A stretch of 64,000 bases of DNA from Pogostemon cablin. Taxonomy: Eukaryota; Streptophyta; Magnoliopsida; Lamiales; Lamiaceae. Positions 11,549 through 24,781 of this stretch are shown here, piece after piece (position 1 is the first letter of the stretch; the number at the start of each line of letters is the position of its first letter). The position numbers and the translations under genes are program-made. Where the stretch lies: contig CM042958.1 of the NCBI GenBank assembly GCA_023678885.1, forward strand, positions 14,440,852 through 14,504,851, given 5' to 3'. The notes beneath the pieces were generated by a model. It did not search any database. It was not told the origin of the DNA and saw nothing but the letters and a program-made list of their open reading frames with translations.

Positions 11549-12586
11549 TAGCATCTCCTAAAGCCTCTTTAAATGATCAATTATTCAGTGATTAGAAAAT
11601 CGGACCGGAAAATGAATCGGAAGAGACAACGGTTCGAGATTCAACCGATCGGACCGGTTCAACCGGGCGGTTCAACCGAAAAATTGAATTTTACATATTT
11701 TCAATTATATTTTATAAAATTACCAATTATAAAAATATATAATCACCTAAATTATTTATTAAATTTTAAAATACAATTTAAAATCAAAATATAATTGAAT
11801 AAAAATGTATAGTTCATAATTTATACTTCATACATAATTTATAATATACTCACTCAATATTATAATTCATAATTTAATCCAAAATATAAATATTATGTTC
11901 TAAAATAAACAAAAATGAAAGTGAAATATCATAAAAGTTTAAAAAAATTTAAAAAAGTAAAAAATAAATAAATAAATAATATTGAAACCTATTCAACCGG
12001 TTTTTCCGGCCAGCCTGGTTCAACTCTATAAACGGTTTTCTAGCCCTTTCGGAGCGGTTACGGGATCGGTTCCCGGTCGAACCGGTCGGTCCGGTTTCAG
12101 ATCATTGCAATTATCTATAATTTAAAGAGTGAAACAATAAAAATTACCTCCAACAACCTCTTTAAATTAACAAAAAGTTTTACATAATCATTTTGACTCT
12201 TCAAAAAACTTACCTCCAACAACCTCTTTAAATTAACAAAAATTTTTACATAATCATTTTGGCTCTTCAAATTTAAAAAACCATAACAATTCTTTAAAAT
12301 TAAATGTATTCAATATTTCATTAGTTCCAATACTCATTTTTCTTGAAATTTACATCAAAATATTTATTACTTCATATATTTAATAAAATAAATTAGGAGG
12401 AAACACAAAAAATAAAAGAAAAAAAATGTTATATAATAAATAATCATTGGAAAGATAACAAATTAAAGAAAATATAAAGAGAGTATTGGAGAGGATTGAA
12501 AATATGATTATTTATGGAGTATTTTAGATACTCTTTATATCATGTAAAATGCTCTTCAAATTATAAAGAGACTATTGGAGATGCTC
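11549..12586. mobile_element. Harbinger/Tourist-like MITE, host of a nested element
   Basis: The ends tagcatctcctaaagcctcttt and (reverse complement) gagcatctccaatagtctcttt form an inverted repeat flanked by TAA at 11546-11548 and 12587-12589, the 3-bp duplication typical of PIF/Harbinger. A hAT-like element interrupts it at 11586-12107. Inside the remainder, a 66-bp segment (ttacctccaacaacctcttt...) is tandemly duplicated at 12144-12271. No transposase is encoded. Confidence 0.65.
11586..12107. mobile_element. hAT-like MITE nested in the Harbinger-like element
   Basis: The terminal repeats cagtgattagaaaatcggac and (reverse complement) caatgatctgaaaccggac are flanked by 8-bp duplications caattatt/caattatc (11578-11585, 12108-12115; one mismatch). 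Both subterminal regions are rich in ccggttcaacc and cggaccgg words. 522 bp, non-coding. Confidence 0.65.
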
Positions 12587-12981
12587 TAACGCTTCTAAAA
12601 AAGAGATAACTACAATCGACTTCATCCTAATATCTCTAAAACAAAAACAAAAAAACCTTGCAAATAAGAAATTACAGCACAGAAGAAGATCATAGTGTTT
12701 TGATGGTATTTCCTAGTTCTCTGCATGCATTAAGATACTATATCATTCTAATGAAATAATTTGATTATTTTTAATAATAGTTAATAAAAAGAGCAAAAGC
12801 AGTACTAAATAGGAGTAATAAATATAGTTGTATTACCATAATAAATAAAACTTTAATTAAAAAAAAACCACCAACCTCAATAATTTCAAAGGCGAAGGAT
12901 AAAACTAGGTTTAATTCACAATTCCACAAGAAGAATTCTTGAATTGATCTTTCTTTATTTCTTTCTTTCTCATATATGGAA

Positions 12982-15900
12982 TCACTCTTCCATTTTCTCA
13001 ATCAGCTTGATGAAGTTACGAACCAAGGTTTTGCCTTCACTGGTTATTATACTTTCTGGGTGGAATTGAACTCCCTGCATTATCCATCAACAAATATCAA
13101 CAATCGTAGCTTCACACTTACGACCTAACTGCAAATTCAACTCTGCTCATATGAATTCCAACGGGATTAAGAATATTTCTCTCTTCCAAACATATGCTAC
13201 ACTCCTCTTTAAGCCCTAATAGTTAACTTGATTATCTCCTTTCACTACACTCACCAATCAAAGGAACTGCTGCTTAGTTTTTCAGATTTACTATGTGAAA
13301 ATAGCGAACAGCAAAAAGCATGACAATTAAGATTTTAATGTTTAGACCTTTGATGTCTGAAGGACATTTCTTTAGCATAAACAAATTTGTTATCAGCTAT
13401 CTATATAACTAACTGTATCTATATGTTTCAGGTTTTAATGATCATGGGACTCATTACAGGAGACCTACAACAAATGCCTCTAATAATTTGAATAAAATTA
13501 TTTATGTGCGACTGCAATAGGCGTGCATAATAAACGCAACAAGCTTTTAGTAGCCAAATGGTATGATGACATAAGAAAACATGATGCCCAGATTAGTTTT
13601 TTGTACAAGATGTAGCCAACTGCCAAGTGAAACTGAAGTTACCTGTAGATGCCTGTATACTTTGTGACGAGCAGCCATTATTAAGCCATCCTCTGTCCAT
13701 GCAGTTATCTCGAGAGCATCACTTGGAAAGCTGTCCTTTTCAATCACAAGGCTATGGTATCTACCAGCGGTAAATGGGCTGTAGAACGAGGAAAATAATG
13801 TCAATCTAAGTTGAACAAGCTATTCATACAGTCATACTTGTTATGGCAAGAAATGAATAGCAGTCATATGTTATGTTAAACAAATAGAATAAAAAAATTA
13901 TGAATTTCATCTGATCAATATGATTAAACTGCGTAAGATGTCCACAGCTTCAACGAACAGAACAATAATATTATCAAACATTTTATCACTGCCCGTACAT
14001 ACATAGAAGTTTAGAGTAAAAACAATCCAACGAAGTGAGCTGAAAAGTTAAATTAGTGGAGACATCATCAGTGTCTATGGCGAATATGGCTAAGGATACG
14101 CATGGTATGGTTCACAAAGATTTTACTTTCTCCATGATCACCATACTGGCATACCAGACAATTGTTAAAATTAATATGATCTGTCTTTAATAAAGGAGGA
14201 AGAAAAAAGAAGGGTTAGAATGGATAAAATAGAGAAAGAATAAAAGTCAAGAAAACGATGATTTTAGGAAATAATTTTGGAAATCATGTACACTTTGTAG
14301 GTCTTACTATCCAAGGTGTGGGATGATGGGATTTGGGAAGGTGCAGCAAGAAATTGAATATCTTAGTTACAAGTATCTCCCATAAAATTCAAGAAATTAC
14401 AGATAATTGTACAGCATCAAACTAGAATTCACATCAATTATTCTTATTCGAATTATCTTGAATAAAAATATGAACTCAGAAAAGGACAAACTACTTAGTC
14501 ACAAACCCTATTGGCAATGAAATCAATTCAGGATAGAAGTTTATAAATTAATAAAAGACTGACGCAAATATCATAGCCCAAAATTTTATGGAATGTATTT
14601 CTGGAATATCCTTATTATGGTTATGAGTTTACATTCCCATGTTAAAACCCTATATAAAAATATTTGAAATAGTCTCTGTATCGCAGCTATTAACTTACGA
14701 GTTCAAAGCAAGTTACGTACAAATTCCCATGTTCCAAAAAAAAGACTGACAAGTAGGTTATAAGGAAACTCAAGATGTAGAATATGCTTTAATCTTTACA
14801 GATCTTCAACCTATAAATTAGAAAACACAAAAATAAAATGAAACTATTATATATGAACAATGAAATGAGTGCAACCTACTCACTAGCATATTCTTCAATA
14901 ATTTCAAAACCAAGTAGGAAAAAAAAACACAAAACCTTACTTCGATAAGCCAGCAAACAGGCCATCTTCCCCACCCTCATTGTAATATACAAGAGAACTT
15001 TTCCCATGCACAACTCCATAAGGTGACCGCACAATTTTCCCTGAAAACAAGAAAATTTTCACATTAACAGCTTGACCAAATGGCATCAAGGGAAGGGTGT
15101 GCTATTTCGATATCTCTCAGGATCTGCCACGCATTTAATGTGAAGGTTTTATCCAAAATGTATGAACTAGCTTCAGTCATATCTATCGACATTTATCATT
15201 AGGTTCGCTCATTTCCCCCCTATTGATCTAATTTAATAGATGCAACAAATAATTAACTCTTGCTTCAGTTAGACAATGTTCACTCATTTTCCTCCAATTG
15301 TTCTCATGTCATAGATGCATCAAATAATTGACAATAGTTTCTGTCATATTTATATGTCAATAATAGAATAGACAATCTTTAAAAATAATTGACAATTGTT
15401 TCAGTTATATTTATATATCAAAGATAGAATAGGCGATCTTTAAAATTATAAAAAATAAGGCTCCATTAGTTTTCAACAAAATATACCTTGATTACATGAG
15501 GCATACAAAGAAGAAATATGATCCCAAAACCAAAACAAAATCAAAATACCTTTAGGGTTTTCTTTTTATACAGACAAACTAATTATGTAATTTTAAGCTT
15601 ATAATTCTATTGGTTGGAACCTGGATGTGTTACAATGAAAGATCGGCAGACTTGTCGTATTTTACGTACAACAATAAATAAACCAACTAGAGGACAACAC
15701 AAAGCCCATTCCTTCATAACTTGCATGCACCAAAATTTTCAGTTAGGCAGTTGTTGAGCTTACAATCGATCGTTAATATCGACTAAATTAATAAATCAAG
15801 GGTTCATATCAAAAATTCAGAACAGTGACCTAATACTGATAAAATTTAACTTGCACTGATTCAAAATGTATTCCTTTGTACACCTTTTTATGCAGGTTAC

Positions 15901-17492
15901 CGTTTTAAAATTTGTACAGACTTATGTGAAAACAATACATCAATCTCAATGAGTAGTCTATCACTTCAAAAGGAGGAAATGACATAATAAAATCGTCCAT
16001 TTGAAATTGAAAACTACCTCCAAATGCTTCCCCAATGCATTGCAATCCCATGCACACACCAAACAACGGTACAGTAGGCCCAAGCTCGAGTACAGTCTGC
16101 AGTGATATTCCTGAATCTTGTGGCGTGCCTAAAATTTGCAATGGGAACTTATTTATTATGAATACACAATCATCAAAGAACAGAAATTCAGGAAAAATTC
16201 TTACCTGGTCCGGGCGAGATTAATATACCTCTTGGATTTTTCCTACAAATGCGAACATAATACATGCATATCAACTAGCCAGAATTCCCAAAGTAATTTG
16301 CAATCTCTCTAAACAAGGAAGTAAGATTTATCAATGATTATAATAAAAAAAATATATTAAAATTCTGTGGTTTGCATTTGAAACAAAGAGCATATAAATC
16401 CAACCAACTGAGAAATTTGTTGAGTTACACATATACATTGGATTTTTACTCCTATAAATTGAAGATTCAATATTCTCAATGGAAAAAACTATGTTTGTCA
16501 TTACACCATATACAATTGAATTTAGATCTAAACAAAAACATTTCAGTGAATACGAAGACTAATGAAACACATATCAAATCAATCCATAAAGCACACAGAA
16601 GTGTTCAAAATTCACATAAAATGCTTATTCAAGCTTTACAGGTATTCCACACACTGTTCAACTTGGTTATCTCTCCATTCCCTACATATCAAGATGACAT
16701 TTATATCTTTTGCACTCACATGGAGCTGATGAAATCATACAGAACATTAATGTTTACACTGCAGTGCTCTTATCAGAAACTCCAGTGTATATTAAATTTA
16801 TCCATGAATGCAATATAGTACCAGGGAATTCCATTGAGCTTAAAACTATAGAGTTAAGAAGAACAATGCTGTGAAAGCAATCAAATTGTACTTTGGCCTT
16901 GTAATCTCACCAAGTTAAAACCCCGTTGCTCAGGATTTCATACACATAATAATTTAACAATTAAGCACGTCTAAGAGAAGAAATTCCAAATAATTAGAAA
17001 ATAATGTAGCTATTAACGAGCGCAAAAGCTACATACCCTTTTAGCTCATCAATGGAGAGCTCATCATTTCTGTACACTTCGAATTCACAGCCAAGCTCTC
17101 CCATATACTGTAAAATCACAAAATAGTACAAGGGGAAAAGGGGAAAAGGGGGAAAAAAAAACAGTAACTTGCATAACTTAACACGTTTAAGATAATAAAC
17201 AATATATTAAAAAAGAATTACAAAAAACACCGACTTGGCAGAGGTTATAAGTGAAGCTATCGTAATTATCGATTACAACTATCGGTGCAGTCCTTTTCGG
17301 AGAAGAATTGACGGAGGAGAAGGAGGTCTTTTCGGAAACCGCGAGGGGAGTTTCGGAGGTAGAGTGAGAAAGTGTGTGGCGATGAGTGGAGGTGAAACTG
17401 AGGGATTGGGATTTGGGAAGCACAGATGTTCGGAGCGATGGAATGGAAGGAAATCTGTCAACGAACGAGGGTGCGGCGGCGACGGCGGCCAT
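12982..17492 (-). CDS. ASB: Anthranilate synthase beta subunit (glutamine amidotransferase), plastid
   Basis: It supplies ammonia from glutamine to the alpha subunit that turns chorismate into anthranilate, the first step of tryptophan synthesis, in the plastid. Exons on the minus strand: 17492-17235, 17107-17037, 16242-16205, 16128-16018, 15040-14941, 13778-13643, 13074-12982 (807 nt, 268 aa), all GT-AG and in phase. Residues 1 to about 65 are Ser/Thr-rich with few acids, a transit peptide. The domain then starts PIVVIDNYDSFTYNLCQ. The oxyanion loop SPGPGTPQDSG, the nucleophile Cys in GVCMGLQ, and the His/Glu pair in FHPES complete a class I amidotransferase triad. Length agrees with plant ASB (about 270-280 aa). 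At the exon 2/3 join a Gly stands where I recall Arg in other plants (ELKGKNPRG). The start is the first Met of the transit peptide. Confidence 0.95.
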
Positions 17493-18060
17493 GATGGAGG
17501 CGGTGCGGTGGTTGGGCGGTTGTTGAGCAAGGGTTTTTACAGTTTGGGATGATTTGATTCCGTTAATGCGCGGGGTTTTGAGGTGGTGAGATGGGGTAGC
17601 CTCTGTCCACGTGGAAGCAAGTGCTGACGGGTTTATACAACGTGTTTAATGTTGCTTTATTCGCTCTTATCCCTAATTAAGTGATCATTTATTTCATTTT
17701 TCATTTCTTATTCAAGATTCAATGTTTAAAATGTTTATATTATCTGCATTAATTATTAATTATGGTATACTATTAAAATAGAAAATAAGTTATAAAATAG
17801 GTAGGGAGCAACTTGGGTGTCCACCTCATGAATTGGTGGAACTTTTGTCCTCATCCTTCTTAATTAATTTCTCTTTGTTTTTTTTATTCAGGTGATGAAA
17901 TTACAATTATACCCTAAATCTTAAATCTTATGAGTGAATATATCCTAAACCACAAATGTGAAATTACAATTATACCCTAAATCCTAAACATTATGGGTAA
18001 AATATACTCTAAAAAAACTGTAAATTTCAAATTTGTGGAATTTGTCAAATGATTTAAAAA

Positions 18061-18243
18061 ATCCCTAATTCAAATTAAAATTATAATGAGTGACACTAAT
18101 ATAACTCCATGCACCTTTTTTTTCCGTAATAAATTCTATAGGTTTGATTAATCCCTAATTCAAATTAAAATTATAATGAGTGACATGAATATAACTCCAT
18201 GCACCTATTTTTTTTGTAATAATAAATTCCATGGGTTTGATTA
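18061..18243. repeat. 90-bp tandem duplication
   Basis: Two adjacent copies start atccctaattcaaattaaaa at 18061 and 18151. They differ by a few substitutions and small indels in the T-run. Non-coding. Confidence 0.8.
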
Positions 18244-18540
18244 AATAATGTATATTATGTGTTTCTTAATAAATGTATTCTATTTTTTTAAATCTAATCT
18301 TGATCAATTTTGTTAAATTTAATTCCTTTAGATAGAAAAATATTTAATTTTGCTAAAATTCTTAATCATGGTCATTTATGTTCATTAAAATTTAGGGTTA
18401 TTGTGGGGTTTGCCTGAGGATCTACAGGATAAAAGGTAGTGTGTAGAGGGTAATTAATATATTTATTTTAATAATTTATTTTATTTAGTTGTTAAGATAA
18501 AATAAAAATTTAATGGGCTTTTATCAAGTCAAGACTCGAT

Positions 18541-18790
18541 TTATGGGTAAACTATCAATTAGGGGTCTGGATTATTTTTTCTATCAATTCAAAGTCTGAA
18601 ATATGTAAAACTATCAATCCAATGTCTGAATTTGTCAAATATTATCACATTTTATCAATTTAGGGCCTAAGTTCAGGCCCTGAATTGATAATTTTACATA
18701 ATTCAGGACCTTAATCGATAGTATACATAATTCAAGCCCCGAATTGATAGATTATCCATTTTTCAGGTCCTGTATTGATAAAATTCCAAA
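18541..18790. repeat. Foldback made of a repeated 'ctatcaattcagg' word
   Basis: Both arms contain several copies of a roughly 38-bp word (ctatcaattyrgggtctgaa with atgtaaaa), in opposite orientation on the two sides. The centre, 18653-18690, is a near-perfect hairpin: tatcaatttagggcct pairs with aggccctgaattgata. Most likely a MITE-like foldback; no target duplication was identified. Confidence 0.65.
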
Positions 18791-19250
18791 TTTAATCTAA
18801 TGGTGTAGATTATTCAAATGCTTCGGTGCACCGAGTCCACCGCCGTTTGACTAAAATTTAAAGATTTTTAAAAGGAGTTTATATGAAAACTTACACAATT
18901 ATTCAATGTCAACTTCTAAAATTTATCACCAAAATTCTTAAAAATCTCCAAAATTTAAAAAGTTGGATCAAAACTGAATTTTGGGAAGAATAAAAATTTT
19001 CCAAATAAGAGTACTTGAAAATATTACAAAAATATAAAAATAATAATAATTTAATTTGATAATAGAAATACCAAATAAGCAAATGTGAAATCAAGCTACT
19101 TGACCAAATGAAAATTGAATCACTCTTCAGTATATTAAATGCTCCCAACCTACTGTAATCATATCACCTTAACAACTGATGGTGAGGCCAAAAATATGGT
19201 AGGTGTGTTGCCTGAATTTAGTGCGTCGATATCTCAAGCATAAAAATAAA

Positions 19251-19281
<31 letters not shown>

Positions 19282-20068
19282 ATTTCCTCACTTTTTTTCT
19301 TAAAGATATAAATTTTATCTGAATCTTACATATCATTCATCCAGGACTTATAATTAAAAAATAATAATATCAAAATATAATTGTGTTTTAACTTATGCGT
19401 GTGTGTCTAAAGTGATTTAAGGTTACGCGTTTTCTCATTGATTTAAGAATTTATATCTTTATTTCATTTCATGTTATTTCTATTTTATTTTCAGTGTATT
19501 TATTATATTCGATGCATTTCAAAATCAATCAATAAATGTATACTTCCCCGTTGCGAATAAATAATTATGTTTGCTTTTCACTAATTAATTAAAGAATATA
19601 ATATTTTATTATATTTGATGTATTTTAAAAGCAATCAATTAATATATAGGATATTACTATCTAGTATAAGATATATACTATAATATTAAATATTACTAGT
19701 AGATACAATGTATATATTTTATTATTAACTATTACAAAATTATGTTATAAATAGTCTCAATTACCTCTATTTACGTTAAAATGATCGGATCATATCCTTC
19801 ATTATAATTATCTCTTTATTTTCATGTCAAAACTATTTCACACATTGAAATCTCTCTCCCCATAGATCCGCAGATTTATATAAGTTAATTTCTGAACACA
19901 AAATATATAATTTGTGAATACAAATATATTAAAAATAAATATTTTTAAATACATAAATTTTGAATATCAACAAATTAAGTTAACTTTTGAACATAAAAAT
20001 ATATAATTTCTGAACACAAATATATTTTTAAAAAAATAATTCATAAAATTTGAAAATAAAAATTTCTG

Positions 20069-20425
20069 AATACATACTATTTGAACACAAATATACAAAA
20101 ATATATTTGAACATAAACATTACTAAATATAAAAATAATTTGGATGTGATTAAAGGCGAATTCGAGCTACTGAGGCGGCGTGTTCTTGGGTATTTTTTTT
20201 AATACGGTGGTTAATTAACCATTAATAATCATAATCCTAAATAGCTAAATACATACTATTTGAACACAAATATACAAAAATATATTTGAACATAAATATT
20301 ACTAAATATAAAAATAATTTGGATGTGATCAAAGGAGAATCCGATCTACCGAGGTGGCTTGTTCTTGGGTATTTTTTTAATACGGTGGTTAATTAACCAT
20401 TAATAATCATAATCCTAAATAGCTA
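20069..20425. repeat. 179-bp tandem duplication
   Basis: Two adjacent copies begin aatacatactatttgaacac at 20069 and 20248 and end with 'ataatcctaaatagct'. They are highly similar, with a cluster of substitutions around the 'ggcgaattcgagctactgagg' segment. Non-coding. Confidence 0.85.
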
Positions 20426-20734
20426 AATGTATTCAGAAATAAGTGTATGCAATGTATTCAGAAATAGTTGTAGGCAATGTATCATGTATTCAGAAATATT
20501 TGTATGTAGACACGTTAATATAGTTATCTCCCACCTATTTTTGTGGATAAATTAGTGAGACACTTTATCTTTTTACATCACACTTTTTAAATTAATTTTT
20601 AATACAATTAAAATAATGATAAAAATTGTATTTTATGCATTCAATTTGTATTAATTAGTAATATAATTATTTGTGTATCTAGTAGTAATATAGACACATA
20701 AATTGTACCTAATAATAATGGACTCTAATATATA

Positions 20735-20950
20735 CTTCCTCCGTTGCGAATTATTAATTTATATTTGCTTCGCACGACAATCAAAGAGTATAATATTTTG
20801 ATATATATTGAGGTGAAAGAAGTAATAATTTAATGTAAAATAGGTAGTTGTATTAATGTTGTTTGTAAACCCAAAAACTCATTTTTAAAAAGAGGCAAAC
20901 AGTTGTATAGATGGAGTTTCGTGTGATAGATTAAAAGTTATACTATTTTT
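20735..20950. mobile_element. Stowaway-like MITE remnant
   Basis: The left end cttcctccgttgcgaattatt is a recognisable Stowaway terminus after TA. The internal 'tgtaaaataggtagttgtattaatgttg' segment is shared with the copy at 10358-10601. The right end is decayed, so that boundary is approximate. Confidence 0.45.
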
Positions 20951-21077
20951 AAAGTAATACCCTATTAATAAAAAAATAATAGTGATGTATTGAATTATTT
21001 CATGAACAATTCGAAGTATAAATAAAAAATGATAACATATTTATTAATCGGTGATAATATTTTATAATAAAAAGTGA

Positions 21078-21114
<37 letters not shown>

Positions 21115-21484
21115 AGGGTGAAACGGTCTCAAGCATGTATTGTTCCTAAAAAAAAGTAACACTCGTGTGAGGTCATATTTCATTTTTTAAAAATAATTAT
21201 AACTTTTTATTAAAGATATTATTACTTTTATTACAAATGTTATCACATATTATTTATGTTACAAATTATTCATGAATTCGAGTATCACCAATTATTAAAA
21301 TATTTTCAATTCTTATCCGTCTTACGTTTTATGAATATTACTCAAACAACCGTTAGCCTTAAAAAGAAAAGCATTTGCCCTATATTAAAAACTAATATTA
21401 TATAATTATTAAATAATGAGAAATTTAAGTTTATTTATAACATTCCATCTCAAAGTAAAAATTTACATATATACTATATATATG

Positions 21485-21521
<37 letters not shown>

Positions 21522-23732
21522 AAAAAAGCAAAATTCGTTATAAATGAATTAAAAGGGACCACGTACTTGCTCAACTAGCCAATGGATACGTACGATGCTA
21601 TACAGAAACATGCATTTAAAAAACATAAGCTAGAGTCTATCTAACACAAAATCAGGATCAACAAAATAGATCTGAAATTATATTTTTTGAAATTTGAAAC
21701 CAAGCTACAATTATTATAAACATGAATGACTTAATGACATCAATATAATTGAAGATATTTAAGAGACAAAATATATAAGTTATTAATCTAGAATATTAAT
21801 AAATGAATAAATATTTTACAAAAATTCATAACATAGTAAATTGTGCGATTGCTTTCTCAAGATTTTCGAATTGTGGTCCTAAAGAATAAACCTTCAAGAC
21901 TATGTGCTGATCTATTTAGGAATTGAAGGACTTCTATATCAAGCTACCACTGAAGAAATTTGTCGACTTTAGCCCTTTTTCGGATTGATTTCGATAAATT
22001 TTTTAAATATTGAGATGAAAATTTCACAAATTTCCTGCATTTATACATTTACCATTAAAATTCAACAATTCATTATATAGAGTTAAAAGCTCCATTGGCC
22101 TTGAGAGTAAAAGTGAAATATTAGAATATAATGTCATGGGTTTGCATAACTATTGATGCAGTTTGGTGGGTTCAATAATGGTTGTGGAATGTTGTACGTA
22201 TGATTTTTAGACCTATAATCGATTGAACGGGGATATATAACTCACAGTTGAGGAAATTATTAGTAGAAAATGAGGGTGGGAGGAAGAAAATGTGTAGGGC
22301 TTGGTCATTCTTTTAATTTAATATAGGCAGCAAAAATATAAAGAAAAAATGACGTTTTTTTAGACTGGACATTCTACATGAGACGTAATTTGTCACATCA
22401 TCATCGGGCAGCAAGATACTTTCTAGAGGTTTGAGATGTCAAATTTTATTAAAGTAGTATATATTTTTTAAATTCTATATATTTGGACTAGTTTGCAATT
22501 CTCTATCAACAATTAACTTATAAATAAAAGAGTACGAATCATGAATTGTAATATTGTGCAATTTTTCTAATTATAAGTAAAAAATATATATATGCCCTAA
22601 AACTTAATATTATAATATAAGAATAAATTCCAAACTTAGCGGTAAAATAGATCATGAATCACAAATATATAAAATTATAAAATAATAAGGATGAAATTAC
22701 AATTATACAATCTTAACAATAAAGATTAAATTTTTTAGGTAAAATATTTTACATGAAGTGCAACTTTTCATGAATTGAGTGGTAAAAATAGATAAAAAAA
22801 AACCACTAAGTATAAAATATATTATATAAACTAAAAAAATAAAATAACAATTATACCTTAAATATTAATAGTACTAAATCTTAAAGATAAAAATTACGTA
22901 AGCTCTTTTTCAAAAATTACATATGAACCATAAAGTTCCACCGCAATCGCGAAGGAAGAGCTGTGACTTATGACCTACATAATAAAATAAAATAAAAACA
23001 AGATAAGACAAAACAAAACAAAAGAAATAATATTTTATGAAATCAGTTTCATGTGAAATCTTTGTTTTAATTATTTTTTTTAAAGGATAATTATAATAAT
23101 CGAACAAAATATATTAAAAATACAAAATGAAAAAGAAGGACTATAGATAATAAATAACAATTTACAAATGATTACAGAGGAATTATTCAACTAATATATT
23201 CTCTCTTTATCCAATTTGAATGTTACACATTTTTAAATTGGATGTCTCACTTGACGTTTAGTGACCATCTTGGTATATGAACTCATAAAACAATTAATTT
23301 ATCTTCATATGATTGATACACAACAATAATATAAATATTCACAATAGAGTACATGATAAATATTTATGTGAATCGGATTCACACGTGCACCTCGATTTAT
23401 TAATTATTTTTTAGTATATAAAAATTATTATTTAAATAGATAAACTATTATTCTTTTGAAAGAAAAATATTATTCTTTAAATTCTTGTACCCCTAATTTA
23501 CCAATTACTTTTCAATACATGAAAAACTACTTTTAAGAGAGTTGAACTATTAATTACATAAATAAATAAAAAAATACATCAAGTCTCCATATATTATGAT
23601 TTTTATATACTTTTTGAGCGTAATAATATTTTTATTCAAAATAATAATAATCCACAAGTCTAAAAAGCAAAATTTTGTATATAATTTTAATAAATAGAAT
23701 GCATGGTGAATCGAGTTAGAACCAAACTCCCT

Positions 23733-23733
<1 letters not shown>

Positions 23734-23814
<81 letters not shown>
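23734..23814. repeat. (TA)n microsatellite, about 40 repeats
   Basis: An uninterrupted alternating at tract of about 81 bp. It directly precedes the foldback at 23868. Shorter (TA)n tracts lie at 21082-21109, 21477-21513, 27349-27427, 32299-32328 and 62159-62209. Confidence 0.95.
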
Positions 23815-23817
<3 letters not shown>

Positions 23818-23867
23818 GGAGGATTGAAATAATACACAAATATCATTGTCGAAAATTTTTACCAACA

Positions 23868-24305
23868 TTTTTTTTAGAAAATATCAATTTTGGTAATGTA
23901 TCTTTCATCAAATCCAATTTTAGTCTTGTAATTTTTAGTATTTTTAATTTTAGTCATTTTATTTTCAATTTTGGTAATGTATCTTTTAAAATTTCAATTT
24001 TAGTCCTATTAGTTTCAAAATTAGTCATATATCTTTTTCAAAATTAGTCATATATCTTTTTTAATTATCAAAATTAGTCATATTATAAATTATATCATAT
24101 TTCAAAAGATACATGACTAATTTTGATAATTCAAAAAAGATATATGACTAAATTTGAATTTATAGGACTAAAATTGAAATTTTAAAAGTTATAGGACCAA
24201 AATTGAAACTAAAAGGACTAAAATTAAAAACACTAAAAATTATAGGACTAAAATGAAATTGGTAAATGATATAGGACAAAAATTAATATTTTCTCCATTT
24301 TTTTT
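23868..24305. mobile_element. Long foldback element, arms of about 205 bp
   Basis: The two halves are reverse complements over almost their full length with a centre near 24085. For example, tagtcatatatctttttt on the left pairs with aaaaaagatatatgacta on the right. Arms are made of repeated 'aattttagtccta' words. It encodes nothing. Transcription through it would give a long hairpin RNA. Foldback or Mutator-type MITE is the likely class; no clear target duplication was seen because the left side abuts a (TA)n tract. Confidence 0.7.
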
Positions 24306-24309
24306 GTTT

Positions 24310-24781
24310 GTTTGTTATCTTTTTAAAACTTTTGTAATTTTTTAAACATTTTTATCCCTACTATTCTGTTATCTTTTTAAAACTTTTGTAATTTTTTTGA
24401 ACATTTTTATCCCTATTATTCAAACTCATTACCCAATGTGTCCCATGAGTAGGTTCCGTTATAGGTCATCCACATGGGTCCGTACCCATAAGCCACATCG
24501 GTTCTGTGTAGGTTACCCACATCGGTTTTGTATACCTATTAAAACTTTTGTTTGTTATCTTTTAAAACTTTTGTAATTTTTTGAACATTTTATCCCTACT
24601 ATTCTGTTATCTTTTTAAAACTTTTGTAATTTTTGAACATTTTTATCCCTATTATTCAAATTCATTACCCAATGTGTCCCATGAGTAGGTTCCGGTATAG
24701 GTCATTCACACGGGTCCGTACCCATAAGCCACATCGGTTCTGTGTAGGTCACCCACATGAGTTCGTATACATCGGTTCCAG
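24310..24781. repeat. 236-bp tandem duplication
   Basis: Two copies share 'tcccatgagtaggttccg' (24441 and 24677) and 'cccataagccacatcggttc'. Inside each, a shorter sub-repeat (gttatctttttaaaactttt) is itself doubled. A GC-rich tail (24790-24845, gacgacgtggcgacggtgg) follows, whose origin I cannot tell. Confidence 0.8.

Larger units (their letters stand above)
7129..12981. other. Intergenic region between XTH and ASB, filled with MITEs
   Basis: No gene is supported. The XTH 3' region (7129-7450) is followed by AT-rich DNA holding the hAT-like, Stowaway, hairpin-family and Harbinger-like elements listed separately. Short open frames at 8446, 9368, 9566 and 9749 lie inside or between these elements and show no domain. 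8600-9300, 10620-11190 and 12590-12980 hold nothing I can name. Confidence 0.6.

Noticed and set aside
16372..16818. 148-codon open frame on the plus strand
   Set aside because: It lies inside an intron of the anthranilate synthase gene on the opposite strand, with low-complexity composition and no domain.
19248..19275. Poly(A) tail of a retroposed transcript or LINE
   Set aside because: An A28 run is present, but no target duplication or coding similarity was found upstream, so it is left as a simple repeat.
23550..24047. Open frames rich in Tyr-Ile on both strands
   Set aside because: They are the (TA)n microsatellite read in frame.
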